DNA of 64,000 nt, from contig NZ_BNCK01000004.1 of NCBI RefSeq assembly GCF_014656435.1, positions 372,001 to 436,000 on the forward strand. The letters run 5' to 3'. Shown in pieces: positions 8,566-18,186 of this stretch. This DNA comes from Thalassotalea marina. GTDB taxonomy: Bacteria; Pseudomonadota; Gammaproteobacteria; Enterobacterales; Alteromonadaceae. The translations under genes and the position numbers were made by a program. The notes under the pieces are model-generated. The model was not told the origin of the DNA. It ran no database searches and saw nothing but the letters and a program-made list of their open reading frames with translations. The stretch's first letter is position 1, and each line of letters opens with the position of its first letter.

Positions 8566-9576
8566 CTATAAACTTTTCACTATATCTTTTATCAGCTCAG
8601 GTCCCTGATAAATAAAGCCAGTATACACTTGCACTAACTTGGCACCTGCCGCTATTTTTTCCTTGGCGTCTTGACCACTAGCAATACCGCCGACACCAAT
8701 AATCGGCAGTTTGTCGTTTAATGCATTTGCTAATAAACGAATGACTTCCGTGCTTTTATCTTTTACTGGTTGCCCACTTAAACCGCCCATTTCATTGCCA
8801 TGCTCCAATTGTTCAACACCTTCTCTGGATAAGGTGGTATTTGTCGCAATGACGCCATCAATATCATTATCAATTAAACACTGAGCAATAGACTCTACTT
8901 CTTCTGCTGTTAAATCTGGGGCAATTTTTACCGCAATTGGTACGTACTTGTCGTATTTTTTCGCTAAATTAGTTTGTTCTTCTTTAAGAGCTGCAAGTAA
9001 GGTATTTAATGCATCACCATATTGCAATGCTCTTAACCCTGGAGTGTTTGGTGAAGAGATGTTAACGGTAATATAACTAGCAATGTTATAGACCTTTTGC
9101 ATACAGTGAATGTAGTCGTCTTTCGCGTTTTCTTCAGGAGTATCTTTATTTTTACCGATATTAATCCCTAAAACACCAGTAAATTTAGCTTTTCTTACTT
9201 GATCAACTAAGTAGTCAACACCTTTGTTATTAAAGCCCATACGATTAATAATAGCGTCGGCCTCTGGTAACCTGAATAGTCTAGGTTTATCGTTACCCGG
9301 TTGTGGTCTAGGTGTGACAGTACCGACTTCTACAAAACCAAAACCCATGGCATCAAAAGCACGAATACACTCACCGTTTTTATCCAAGCCAGCAGCTAAA
9401 CCACATGGATTTGGAAAGTGGATCCCCATAACTTGTACAGGCTTTTGTGGCACACGTTGTTTGTAGGCAATATTGAGAGGTGTAGCTCCGGTATTTTTTA
9501 ACGCTTTGATAGTGAAATCATGAGCTGATTCACCATCCATTTGAAATAGCATTTTACGAATAGCAGAATAAAACAT
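8566..9576 (-). CDS. pyrD: Dihydroorotate dehydrogenase (quinone), class 2
   Basis: Oxidises dihydroorotate to orotate with FMN and passes electrons to the quinone pool in the inner membrane; fourth step of UMP synthesis. It has the class 2 N-terminal amphipathic extension ([21 protein letters not shown]), then a TIM barrel with [11 protein letters not shown] (about 62-72), RMGFNN and [11 protein letters not shown] (about 175-185, containing the catalytic Ser of class 2). VKIAPD and the phosphate-binding GVGGI and VYTGF motifs near the C terminus are also present. 336 residues is the normal length. It lies between terminators, so it is transcribed as a single gene. pyrF (49647) is unlinked, as usual. 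Confidence 0.97.
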   Translation of the reverse strand: MFYSAIRKMLFQMDGESAHDFTIKALKNTGATPLNIAYKQRVPQKPVQVMGIHFPNPCGLAAGLDKNGECIRAFDAMGFGFVEVGTVTPRPQPGNDKPRLFRLPEADAIINRMGFNNKGVDYLVDQVRKAKFTGVLGINIGKNKDTPEENAKDDYIHCMQKVYNIASYITVNISSPNTPGLRALQYGDALNTLLAALKEEQTNLAKKYDKYVPIAVKIAPDLTAEEVESIAQCLIDNDIDGVIATNTTLSREGVEQLEHGNEMGGLSGQPVKDKSTEVIRLLANALNDKLPIIGVGGIASGQDAKEKIAAGAKLVQVYTGFIYQGPELIKDIVKSL

Positions 9577-9653
9577 AACACCTCTTTGTCTTTTTTATTT
9601 GCGTGAATACACGAATAAACAATAACGAAATTAATAGCCGCTAATTCTAATAT

Positions 9654-9683
9654 AAAAATCCCCGTAAGTACGGGGATTTTTTT
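9654..9683 (-). terminator. Intrinsic terminator after the NAD-glutamate dehydrogenase gene
   Basis: Stem AATCCCCGTA / TACGGGGATT with A/T runs on both sides, about 20 bases past the stop codon. The symmetric flanks would allow termination in either direction. Confidence 0.88.
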
Positions 9684-9702
9684 ATTTTTTTACGCTTTAT
9701 TT

Positions 9703-12700
9703 TTAATTAAGCGGGTCACTATTTAAGCTAAGTAACATTAACTCTCTTAATGCTACAGAGAACTTAGCAAACTCGTGAGTTTGACCAATTCTAAAGTCAG
9801 CTAAAATATGCTTCCAACGCTCAAGCGGTTGTTCATTTGCTTCAAACCAACAATCTAATAGCTCTTCAACATCTTTACTATCTTCGTTATTACGTAAGAT
9901 AACGCCTGTTAATGAACGTTGTTGCCAATCAAGCTCTTCTCTAAATGATGCACGAGCAAGCGCTTGCCAATGGTTTGACACTGGTTGCTTGGTAATTTGG
10001 TCTAAGAACCAGTGAAGATCTAAACGAGCACCTAACTTGAAGTACAAATTAGAAACTAAGTCTACTGAACGTTTATCACCTTCTGCTAACTCAGCTAAGT
10101 CCATTGAAGAGAATAATGTACTTAATTGAGAAATTCTTGTTGCAATCGTTTCTGGCACACCAGCTTTAGTTAAATCAGTTTCAACACGCTTAAGCATTTG
10201 CACTTCGTCTTCAATCATGAACTTGTGTAAGTTCTCAGACATAGTCTTAAATATTGGGCCATAAAACTCAATAGCTTGCTCAATAGACATTGCTTTGTTT
10301 CTATGTCTCAAGAACCAGCGTGTTGCACGTCTAACTGTACGACGGTATTGGAACAACATTTCAGTTTGAACCATAGTCGAGATCTTGTTATCTAGCTGGC
10401 TAATTTGCTCCCAGAAATCAGCAAGTTCAAACACAGCACTTGCCATCGCATAACAGTTAGCTACTTCAGCAACAGTTGCACCTGTTTCATCTTGCATACG
10501 GTGCACAAAATTAAAGCCCATATCGTTACCGATATCATTCGCTAATTGTGTAGCAATGATTTCTGCACGCAATGGATGATCTTGCATTTGAGCACTGAAT
10601 TTTTCTTGCAGCTGCTTAGGAAACGCTTGTCTTAATAGTCGACCATGATATGGGTTATCTGTAATTTCTGGACAAACCAAATCTTCTTTTAACACCATTT
10701 TGCTATAAGCTAACAATACTGAAAGCTCTGGACGAGTTAAACCTTTCCCTTTTGCTAATCGGTCGGCAATTTCTTCATCAGTAGGGATAAATTCAAGTGT
10801 TCTATCTAATTTACCCGAACGTTCCATTGCATTAATAAAACGCGTTTGCTCTTTCAATTGTGTTGAGCCACGTAGCTCAGTAATTGAAATTGAATGCGTT
10901 TGGCGGTAGCAGTCTTCTAATACAATATCTGCTACTTCATCTGTCATATCATAAAGTAACTGATTACGTTGTTTGATGGTTAAATCGCCATTTTGTACTA
11001 ATACGTTTAGTAAAATTTTGATATTTACTTCGTTATCAGAACAATCTACACCACCAACGTTATCTACCGAGTCAGTATTGATACGACCACCAGTTGATGC
11101 ATATTCAATACGGCCTAACTGGGTAAAGCCTAAGTTACCACCTTCACCAATGATCTTAGCTTTAAGCTCATTACCATTGATCCTCAATGAGTCATTGGCA
11201 CGGTCACCAACTTCAGCATGTGACTCTTTGCTACTTTTCACATACGTGCCGATACCACCATTCCAGAACAAGTCTACTTTCATTTTTAAAATAGACTGGA
11301 TCAATTCATTAGGTGACATTGCTTGTTTTTGTGTGCCAAGCATTCGTTTAATTTGTGGAGTCAACTTAATAGATTTAGCCGCACGAGAGAATATACCACC
11401 ACCTTCAGAAATTAGGTCAGTGTTGTAATCTTCCCATGTACAACCTGGTAGATTAAATAAACGCTCACGCTCTTTATAAGTTGATGCTGAATCAGGCTCA
11501 GGATCAATAAAGATATGCATGTGGTTAAACGCTGCTTGTAAACGAATATGCTTAGATAACAACATACCGTTACCAAATACGTCACCTGCCATGTCACCAA
11601 CACCGATACATGTGAAATCAGTAGTTTGACAGTCAATATCCATTTCACGGAAATGACGTTTCACTGACTCCCATGCACCACGAGCGGTAATACCCATACC
11701 TTTATGGTCATAACCAACACTGCCGCCAGAAGCAAAGGCATCACCCATCCAGAAGTTATATTCTTCAGAAATGGCATTGGCAATATCTGAGAACGTTGCT
11801 GTACCTTTATCAGCGGCAACAACTAAGTACGGATCATCTTCATCGTGACGTACAACATTTTCTGGATGAACAATATCACCTTTGACAATGTTATCTGTAA
11901 TGTCTAATAAACCACGAATAAAGGTACGATAGCACTCTTTACCCGCTTCAAATATTGCATTGCGATCGCCATTAGGCAATTGCTTACAAACAAAACCACC
12001 TTTTGCACCCACAGGTACAATAACGGTATTTTTAACTTGTTGTGCTTTAACGAGGCCTAATACTTCTGTACGGAAGTCTTCTCGGCGATCTGACCAACGT
12101 AAACCACCACGCGCAACTTTACCACCACGTAAATGAACACCTTCTACTTGAGGTGAATAAACAAATATCTCAAACGCAGGGATCGGCTGAGGAATATCTG
12201 AGATTGCTTTTGGCGTCAGTTTAAATGAAATATATGACTTCTCGCCGTATTCTGGGTGATGTTGGAAATAGTTAGTACGAATTGTCGCATTAATCATTTC
12301 AACAAAACGACGAATAATACGGTCATCATCAAGGTTTGCTACGTTATCTAAAGACGCTTCGATGTCTTCAAGTAACTTGGCAATTGTTTTAGGATTTTGT
12401 TTGCCCTTAGGATCAAAGCGTAAGTTAAACAACTTGATCAATTGTTCAGCAATATTTGGGTAACGCGCAAAGGTATCTTCAATGTAGTTTTGACTGAAAG
12501 TACCACCAATTTGGCGCTCATATTTAGCGTAAGCACGTAAAATTGATACTTCACGACCAGCTAGTTGTGCACCAAGAATTAAACGGTTAAAACCGTCGTC
12601 TTCTAATTTGCCTTTCCAAACTTTAGCAAAAGCATCTTGGAACAATGCCTGCACTTTTTCTAAGCTAAATTTGCCATCACCGGTTAATAACATAGAAAAG

Positions 12701-14544
12701 TCTAGGATCCAGCACATTTCGCCGTCAGCAGTACGAACTGCATATGGGCTTTCTCCGATGATACGTAAACCAAAGTTTTCTAACATAGGTAATACATCAG
12801 AAAGGTGTAGAGGTTCACCGGTGTGGAATAATTTCAATTTAACGAAATTGCTACCCGCCTTTTCTTCTTGCGGCTGGTAAAATAACATTTCTAATTCATT
12901 TGTACCTGAAACTGATTCCAGTTTTTCAATATCAACAATTGCAGTACCAGGTAAAACTTCATCTTTGTATGCTTGTGGGAAGCTAACATATTTGCGACTT
13001 AACGCTTTACCAGCCTCTTCACCTTTATGGCTATTAAGAGCGTCAGCGAGTTTATCATCCCAGCTTCTAGCAGCTTGGTTTAAATTATTTTCGAGTTCTT
13101 TCACGTTAATGTCTGCTTTAGTTGATTTGACGCGCACAATGTAATGAGTTCTTGCTTGTGCTGATTCAGAAAAGAAAGTGGTAAATTCAACTTCCTGATC
13201 ACTGCCAAATGCGTTTGCCAATAACTTCTGAGTTTGGATACGTAACGCAGTGTTATAACGTTCTCTACGCACATAAACCATACAAGAGTAAAAACGATTA
13301 AACGCATCTTTACGTACAAATAAGCCCGAGTAATCACGCTCTTGCATTTGGAAGATACCAAGCACGTTTTTCAATAACTCTTCAGGACGAGATTGTAAAA
13401 TTTCATCTCGTGGATATGTCTCAAGAATATTGATCAATGTTTTGTATGCATGTGTACCTTTGGCGTATCCAGACTCTTCACAAAGCGCCTGCACCTTAGA
13501 TTTAATTAACGGTAAATCTAAAGCACTATTAGTGTAGTAAGCCGAACCAAATAAACCGACAAAGCGCTCTTCACCGACTACTTTGCCATTTTCATCAAAA
13601 CGTTTAACGCCAATGTAATCTAGGTGTGCAGGACGATGCACACGTGAACGAGAGTTCGTTTTGGTTAAAATTAGCAAGTTATCGCCAAGTGCAATTTCAC
13701 GAGCCGATTCGGTTAAAGACGAAAGAAGACGCTCTTTGGTACCTTTAGATTGTTTCATTAAACCTAAACTTGATTCTACGTCAGCACATAGCGCCATATC
13801 ACCTTTAAGTGTTTTGACGTTATAAGAGCGGTAACCTAGTAGCGTAAAGTTGTTGTTTAAGATCCAGTTTAGGAAATCTAGGCTATCTGCTTTTTCTTTA
13901 TCACTACATGGTAATTTAGATTTTTCAGTAGATTTAATAACTTCTGTTAACTTCTTGGTCATTGATTGCCAGTCGTTAACAGTAATAGAAATATCACTTA
14001 CAACAGATTCTAATTCTTTGGTGATTTTATCCAATGTCTTTTGTTCACTTTGACGATCTATTTCAACAAAAAATACAGTTTCTGTAGATGTCGCTTTGAA
14101 CTTTTTATCTGATGCACGTGAAAGCTTAGTAATACTGCCTTTTTCGTCACGCACAAGCTTGATTGGACTATTGAGCATTAAATGAGGAGAAATGCCTAAA
14201 CGACTTAATGCGATTCGAACTGAATCAACTAAAAATGGCATATCACTGACGATAATTTCAATAATGGTATGACTAGACTTCCAACCATGCTTTGAAACCT
14301 GTGGATTGAACACCTTGATAACAGGTGTATTATCCTTGTGGTCATTTAATGAATTCCACAAACTCAGCGTAGCACCGTACATGTCACTATCATTACGGTG
14401 AGCCAAGTCCATATGAGAAACATTTTTATATAATAATTCTGCAAATTGCTCGATCAAAGGAGCAGTATCAGAGGGTGCTTTTTGCTTAATAAGCTGTGCT
14501 ACATTTGAAAGTATCACTGATGGTAAGCCGTCAACTAACGCCAT
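9703..14544 (-). CDS. gdhB: NAD-specific glutamate dehydrogenase, large (180-kDa) class
   Basis: 1613 residues, the size of the large NAD-GDH class described in Pseudomonas and Streptomyces. It converts glutamate to 2-oxoglutarate, ammonium and NADH and usually works catabolically. A long N-terminal regulatory region (about 1-700) contains the segments IVSDMPFLVDSVR and FFSESAQARTHYIV. The catalytic core (about 700-1250) has GLRWSDRREDFRTEVLGL and VPVGAKGGFVCK (the catalytic-Lys region). It also has GVGDMAGDVFGNGMLLS and the Rossmann-side segment GEGGNLGFTQLGRIEYA. A helical C-terminal domain follows. An AAAGGAC ribosome site precedes the ATG. It is a single-gene unit with its own terminator; neither neighbouring operon is functionally linked. 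Confidence 0.95.
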   Translation of the reverse strand: MALVDGLPSVILSNVAQLIKQKAPSDTAPLIEQFAELLYKNVSHMDLAHRNDSDMYGATLSLWNSLNDHKDNTPVIKVFNPQVSKHGWKSSHTIIEIIVSDMPFLVDSVRIALSRLGISPHLMLNSPIKLVRDEKGSITKLSRASDKKFKATSTETVFFVEIDRQSEQKTLDKITKELESVVSDISITVNDWQSMTKKLTEVIKSTEKSKLPCSDKEKADSLDFLNWILNNNFTLLGYRSYNVKTLKGDMALCADVESSLGLMKQSKGTKERLLSSLTESAREIALGDNLLILTKTNSRSRVHRPAHLDYIGVKRFDENGKVVGEERFVGLFGSAYYTNSALDLPLIKSKVQALCEESGYAKGTHAYKTLINILETYPRDEILQSRPEELLKNVLGIFQMQERDYSGLFVRKDAFNRFYSCMVYVRRERYNTALRIQTQKLLANAFGSDQEVEFTTFFSESAQARTHYIVRVKSTKADINVKELENNLNQAARSWDDKLADALNSHKGEEAGKALSRKYVSFPQAYKDEVLPGTAIVDIEKLESVSGTNELEMLFYQPQEEKAGSNFVKLKLFHTGEPLHLSDVLPMLENFGLRIIGESPYAVRTADGEMCWILDFSMLLTGDGKFSLEKVQALFQDAFAKVWKGKLEDDGFNRLILGAQLAGREVSILRAYAKYERQIGGTFSQNYIEDTFARYPNIAEQLIKLFNLRFDPKGKQNPKTIAKLLEDIEASLDNVANLDDDRIIRRFVEMINATIRTNYFQHHPEYGEKSYISFKLTPKAISDIPQPIPAFEIFVYSPQVEGVHLRGGKVARGGLRWSDRREDFRTEVLGLVKAQQVKNTVIVPVGAKGGFVCKQLPNGDRNAIFEAGKECYRTFIRGLLDITDNIVKGDIVHPENVVRHDEDDPYLVVAADKGTATFSDIANAISEEYNFWMGDAFASGGSVGYDHKGMGITARGAWESVKRHFREMDIDCQTTDFTCIGVGDMAGDVFGNGMLLSKHIRLQAAFNHMHIFIDPEPDSASTYKERERLFNLPGCTWEDYNTDLISEGGGIFSRAAKSIKLTPQIKRMLGTQKQAMSPNELIQSILKMKVDLFWNGGIGTYVKSSKESHAEVGDRANDSLRINGNELKAKIIGEGGNLGFTQLGRIEYASTGGRINTDSVDNVGGVDCSDNEVNIKILLNVLVQNGDLTIKQRNQLLYDMTDEVADIVLEDCYRQTHSISITELRGSTQLKEQTRFINAMERSGKLDRTLEFIPTDEEIADRLAKGKGLTRPELSVLLAYSKMVLKEDLVCPEITDNPYHGRLLRQAFPKQLQEKFSAQMQDHPLRAEIIATQLANDIGNDMGFNFVHRMQDETGATVAEVANCYAMASAVFELADFWEQISQLDNKISTMVQTEMLFQYRRTVRRATRWFLRHRNKAMSIEQAIEFYGPIFKTMSENLHKFMIEDEVQMLKRVETDLTKAGVPETIATRISQLSTLFSSMDLAELAEGDKRSVDLVSNLYFKLGARLDLHWFLDQITKQPVSNHWQALARASFREELDWQQRSLTGVILRNNEDSKDVEELLDCWFEANEQPLERWKHILADFRIGQTHEFAKFSVALRELMLLSLNSDPLN

Positions 14545-14744
14545 GCCGTTGTCCTTTTTGGATAAAACGATTGAAATAATTCGTATAATAATTTTTATAC
14601 ATGTCTAACAGGATAGACTATCAGTGGAATTTTATTAGTAAATTTAAGCTATTGCGAGCGATTTTTGAAAGTTTTCAAATCAAACTACAACAGGTTAACC
14701 TCTAAAGAGAATAAAAAGGTGTTGTTTATTCAACTCTTGTAGAT

Positions 14745-14769
14745 AGAAAATGGCCAAACGGCCATTTTC
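14745..14769 (-). terminator. Probable terminator after the RND gene
   Basis: On the minus strand GAAAATGGCC / GGCCATTTTC around a GTTT loop, 30 bases past the RND stop. The downstream T tract is interrupted. Confidence 0.65.
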
Positions 14770-14800
14770 TTGTTTAATTATGCAGTATTTTTTTGAAACA

Positions 14801-17104
14801 TTATTTTTGATTTTTCCATAAAAAACATGCGATCGCAGGTAAGACTGTTAAAGCGGCAAGCATATTAACTAAAAACATAAAGGTTAATAAAATTCCCATA
14901 TCAACTTGGAACTTCAAATCAGAGAAAAACCAAGTTGAAACACCAATGGCTAACGTTATGCCAGTAAACAGCACTGCACTACCGCGCTCATAAAGTGCTT
15001 GTTTGTATGCCTCGTGTAATTGGTAGCCTTCTCTAAGCTTCACGCTCATTGTTGAAAGAATATAAATACCATAATCAACACCAATACCGACACCTAAAGC
15101 GATAACAGGCAGAGTTGAAACCGTTAAACCAATATCTAAAACAGTCATTAACCACTGTGCTAATGTTGACACGACATATAATGGCACTACAACGGATATA
15201 GTAGCGCGAACACTTCTAAAGCTAATTAAACACAGCAAAATCACCGCACCATAAACATAAAGCATCATAGGTAACTGTGCTTCTTCAACCGCTTCATTAG
15301 TGGCCGCCATTACACCAATAGGACCAGATGCTAGTTTAAATGTCACCACGTCATTGTTTAACTCAGCAATAGCTTGTTTAGCCTTTGACACAACACGTTC
15401 AATGGTTTCTGCTTTGTGATCAGCCAAGAATAAGATAACTGGCATGACTGAGCACTCGTTGTTTAATAGACCAGTTGAACTAGGAATATTAGAAAGTGCT
15501 TGCGCTAGCGCATATTGATTTGGAGAAATAATGCGCCACTTTAAGTTGCCTTCATAGTAGCCGGCATTGATAACTTTCATCACCGATGCCAAACTCACCG
15601 CTGATTGCACACCTTGAACATTTTCCATCTGCCACTGAAATGCATCCATAGTTTCTAAAACACGAGCGTCCGTACAAGCATTGTCTGTGGTTTCAACGAT
15701 AACAGACATGTAGTCAACACTGATGGCGTATCTATCGGTAATTAAGAAAGTGTCTTGGTTGTATCTTGAATGTTCATGAAGAGCTGGTGCACCGGCATGT
15801 AATTCACCTATTTTCAGGTTTTGTGATTGATAAAAGCCTAAAGTAAATAAAATGACAGTCACTAGTAATATTAGCTTTGCAGGACCAGGTTTACTGAAAT
15901 TAGCCATCACTGACCAGTTATCAGTCGTTTTTTGCTTGTCTTGATTGTGTTTACTGACATCAAGATAAGAAATCACTACAGGCAATAATAACAAGTTAGT
16001 AAAGATAATAACCGCAACACCTAACGAAGCCGTGATAGCAAGCTCTCGTATAATGCCGATATCGATAGACAATAAGGTAATAAAACCTACGGTGTCTGAC
16101 AGTAACGCAGCAACACCAGGAATGATCAGTGTTCTAAAACTAAACTGCGCGGCAGCTTTAGTTGAGTGCCCTTCCGCTACTCGTTTTCCTATAGCGTTGA
16201 TCATTTGCACGCCGTGGCTAACACCAATTGCAAACACTAGGAATGGCACCAAAATTGACATGGGATCTAAGCCAAAGCCCAAACTTGATAATAAGCCCAT
16301 CTGCCAAACAACAGCGACCAGTGAGCAAGCAATTGGTAACACTGTTAACGCAATAGAACGGCTAAACAAAAAAACCATGATAGAGGTAATCACTATAGCT
16401 ACAACGAAGAAAGTAACAACGCCTTTTGCACCATCAGCCACATCGCCAACCATCTTGGTAAAGCCGATAATGTGAACAGTGATATTGCCTTTTTCAAATG
16501 GTTTTCTTACATCTTGTTCAAGTGTCTGAGCTAATGCTAATGAATCAAGCTTTTCACCTGTTTGAGGATGGTTTTCTAATAGAGTGGCTTTTACCATAGC
16601 GCAGCTATAGTCATCAGCAACGATACGGCCAACAATACCAGCTTTCTCGATATTAGATTTAACCGTCGCTAAACCTTTTTCATTTGCTTGAAAATCAGCT
16701 GGTACTACAGGGCCGCCCGCAAAACCGTCTTCAACGACTTCAACAAAGCGTGTGCTAGGTGAGAACAGTGATTGGACTTGTGTTCGATTTACACCGGGTA
16801 TGAAAAATAACTGATCATGAACGCCTTTTAACGCCGTAAAAAATTCCTCATTAAATATATCGCCTTCTTGGTGACATACCGAAATTAAAACATTGTTTGC
16901 TCCACCAAACTGTTCCCTATGTTTTAAATAGGTCTTCATGTATTCATGATTAAGAGGAATATTTTTCGTAAAAGCGGCGTCTAAACGAATTTGTGATGCT
17001 TGAAATACTAAGAAGCACGTTAATAATGCAAACAGAGCGACCACAAAACCTCTGTGACGAAATACGCTAACTTCAATGCGATCTATAGCCGAATTAACAC
17101 TCAT
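14801..17104 (-). CDS. RND superfamily (MMPL-type) exporter
   Basis: 767 residues, about the size of MMPL/hydrophobe-type RND proteins, with two halves. Each half has a membrane helix or helix group and a large periplasmic loop. Helix 1 is at about 20-38, loop 1 at about 40-225, then a helix cluster at about 225-370 (including IMVFLFSRSIALTVLPIA and ISYLDV). Loop 2 lies at about 415-610 and the last helix cluster at about 615-765, with GVGIGVDYGIYILS, an Asp-containing helix typical of proton-coupled RND transporters. It starts one base after the stop of the YCF48-like gene. It is the last gene of the DUF1302-DUF1329-YCF48-RND set. In this family context it probably moves a hydrophobic or lipid-like compound using proton-motive force; the substrate is unknown. 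Confidence 0.85.
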   Translation of the reverse strand: MSVNSAIDRIEVSVFRHRGFVVALFALLTCFLVFQASQIRLDAAFTKNIPLNHEYMKTYLKHREQFGGANNVLISVCHQEGDIFNEEFFTALKGVHDQLFFIPGVNRTQVQSLFSPSTRFVEVVEDGFAGGPVVPADFQANEKGLATVKSNIEKAGIVGRIVADDYSCAMVKATLLENHPQTGEKLDSLALAQTLEQDVRKPFEKGNITVHIIGFTKMVGDVADGAKGVVTFFVVAIVITSIMVFLFSRSIALTVLPIACSLVAVVWQMGLLSSLGFGLDPMSILVPFLVFAIGVSHGVQMINAIGKRVAEGHSTKAAAQFSFRTLIIPGVAALLSDTVGFITLLSIDIGIIRELAITASLGVAVIIFTNLLLLPVVISYLDVSKHNQDKQKTTDNWSVMANFSKPGPAKLILLVTVILFTLGFYQSQNLKIGELHAGAPALHEHSRYNQDTFLITDRYAISVDYMSVIVETTDNACTDARVLETMDAFQWQMENVQGVQSAVSLASVMKVINAGYYEGNLKWRIISPNQYALAQALSNIPSSTGLLNNECSVMPVILFLADHKAETIERVVSKAKQAIAELNNDVVTFKLASGPIGVMAATNEAVEEAQLPMMLYVYGAVILLCLISFRSVRATISVVVPLYVVSTLAQWLMTVLDIGLTVSTLPVIALGVGIGVDYGIYILSTMSVKLREGYQLHEAYKQALYERGSAVLFTGITLAIGVSTWFFSDLKFQVDMGILLTFMFLVNMLAALTVLPAIACFLWKNQK

Positions 17105-17105
17105 A

Positions 17106-18110
17106 TTATTTAATTACCTGCAATACTTTTAACCCAACTTCTGAAGCGACAAATAACTGGCCTTTAAATTCTGTTCCTGAGAGCAACGCCTTACCATCTT
17201 CTTGTGAAACCAACTGATATGTTTGACCATCATCGTCGCTAATCAGTAAAGTACCATTATTACCAAGGACAAAAATCTGCTCGGTTGAAGACTGGATAAT
17301 GTTATTTAACAAAGCGGTAACGCCTGTTTCTACTGGTTGCCAAGGTGCACCATTTTCAACGCTTCTAAAACTATTTCCTCTTAAACCCACTGCAATTAAG
17401 TTTCCTTGCTTTGTCCGAGCTAAGTCATAAAATGAGCCATGATAGATTTCTTCAAAACGCTGCCAACTTTTGCCAAAATCATTACTCTTAGCAATAAGAC
17501 CCAATTCCCCCACCATATAAGTGGTTACACCGTCGAGAATAATACGATTAAAGTGAGGTAAAATACTTGCTCGTTCTTCTAAGTATGCTTGCTCATCTTC
17601 ACGCTTTAATTCTTCCAAATATTGTTTATCTTCTTCTAAAAGAAGCGAAGTATGATATTCACGTTGCCAAGTATTACCGCCATCAGTGGTACGATAAAAT
17701 AAACCATATGCACCAATAGCTATGCCCTCTTCTTTATTCTTAAAAGCAACATCCATAAGTGGTTTTTGTTGCTCTGGAAGGTATTGTTGAATCTGCCATG
17801 TAATGCCCCCGTCGGAAGTATGAAGAATCACGCTATCATGCCCGACAGCCCAACCGTGTGTTGCGCTTACAAAATCAACAGCAGTCAATGTTGATTGCAC
17901 TGGCGATTGCATTTGCTGCCATTGCTCTTTGCTATTAATTTTTAAAATATGACCACGCGAACCCACTGCTATAACAAACTCATCATTGACATTTTCAATA
18001 TCAAGTAACATTGATTTAATAGAAAGTTTTGATGAAATTGAAGGTTTAGGCGCCTCATTTGCTTGGCTACTTAACGAAAAAAACAGTAGCACTAATAAAA
18101 TTATTCTCAT
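17106..18110 (-). CDS. YCF48/BNR-like beta-propeller protein, exported
   Basis: 334 residues with a signal peptide (MRIILLVLLFFSLSSQANE). It contains at least four repeats of the WAVG..G.ILHTSDGG.TW type: WAVGHDSVILHTSDGG (about residue 89), GAYGLFYRTTDGGNTW (about 135), VGELGLIAKSNDFGKSW (about 200) and LGNNGTLLISDDDGQTY (about 280). The Asp-box motif (S/T-x-D-x-G-x-T-W) is that of YCF48/Hcf136 and sialidase-like propellers. There is no photosynthesis here, so the fold, not the plant role, is what transfers. It probably sits in the periplasm as a partner of the RND pump, whose gene begins one base downstream. Confidence 0.82.
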   Translation of the reverse strand: MRIILLVLLFFSLSSQANEAPKPSISSKLSIKSMLLDIENVNDEFVIAVGSRGHILKINSKEQWQQMQSPVQSTLTAVDFVSATHGWAVGHDSVILHTSDGGITWQIQQYLPEQQKPLMDVAFKNKEEGIAIGAYGLFYRTTDGGNTWQREYHTSLLLEEDKQYLEELKREDEQAYLEERASILPHFNRIILDGVTTYMVGELGLIAKSNDFGKSWQRFEEIYHGSFYDLARTKQGNLIAVGLRGNSFRSVENGAPWQPVETGVTALLNNIIQSSTEQIFVLGNNGTLLISDDDGQTYQLVSQEDGKALLSGTEFKGQLFVASEVGLKVLQVIK

Positions 18111-18139
18111 GAATAACCTTTTGTAATGGTGAATACAAA

Positions 18140-18164
18140 AATGGCTGGCGTCTAGCCAGCCATT
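18140..18164 (-). terminator. Terminator-like hairpin inside the DUF1302-RND operon
   Basis: Arms AATGGCTGGC / GCCAGCCATT with a 5-nt loop, followed on the minus strand by a short T run. It sits between the DUF1329 stop and the YCF48-like start, so it probably attenuates readthrough and lowers expression of the last two genes. Confidence 0.7.
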
Positions 18165-18186
18165 TGTCGGTTAACGCTTTTATTAA

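Noticed and set aside
10973-11428. 151-codon plus-strand frame inside the glutamate dehydrogenase gene
   Set aside because: Antisense shadow of conserved catalytic sequence.
16032-16475. 147-codon plus-strand frame inside the RND gene
   Set aside because: Antisense shadow of a well-supported membrane transporter; no ribosome site or protein-like pattern.
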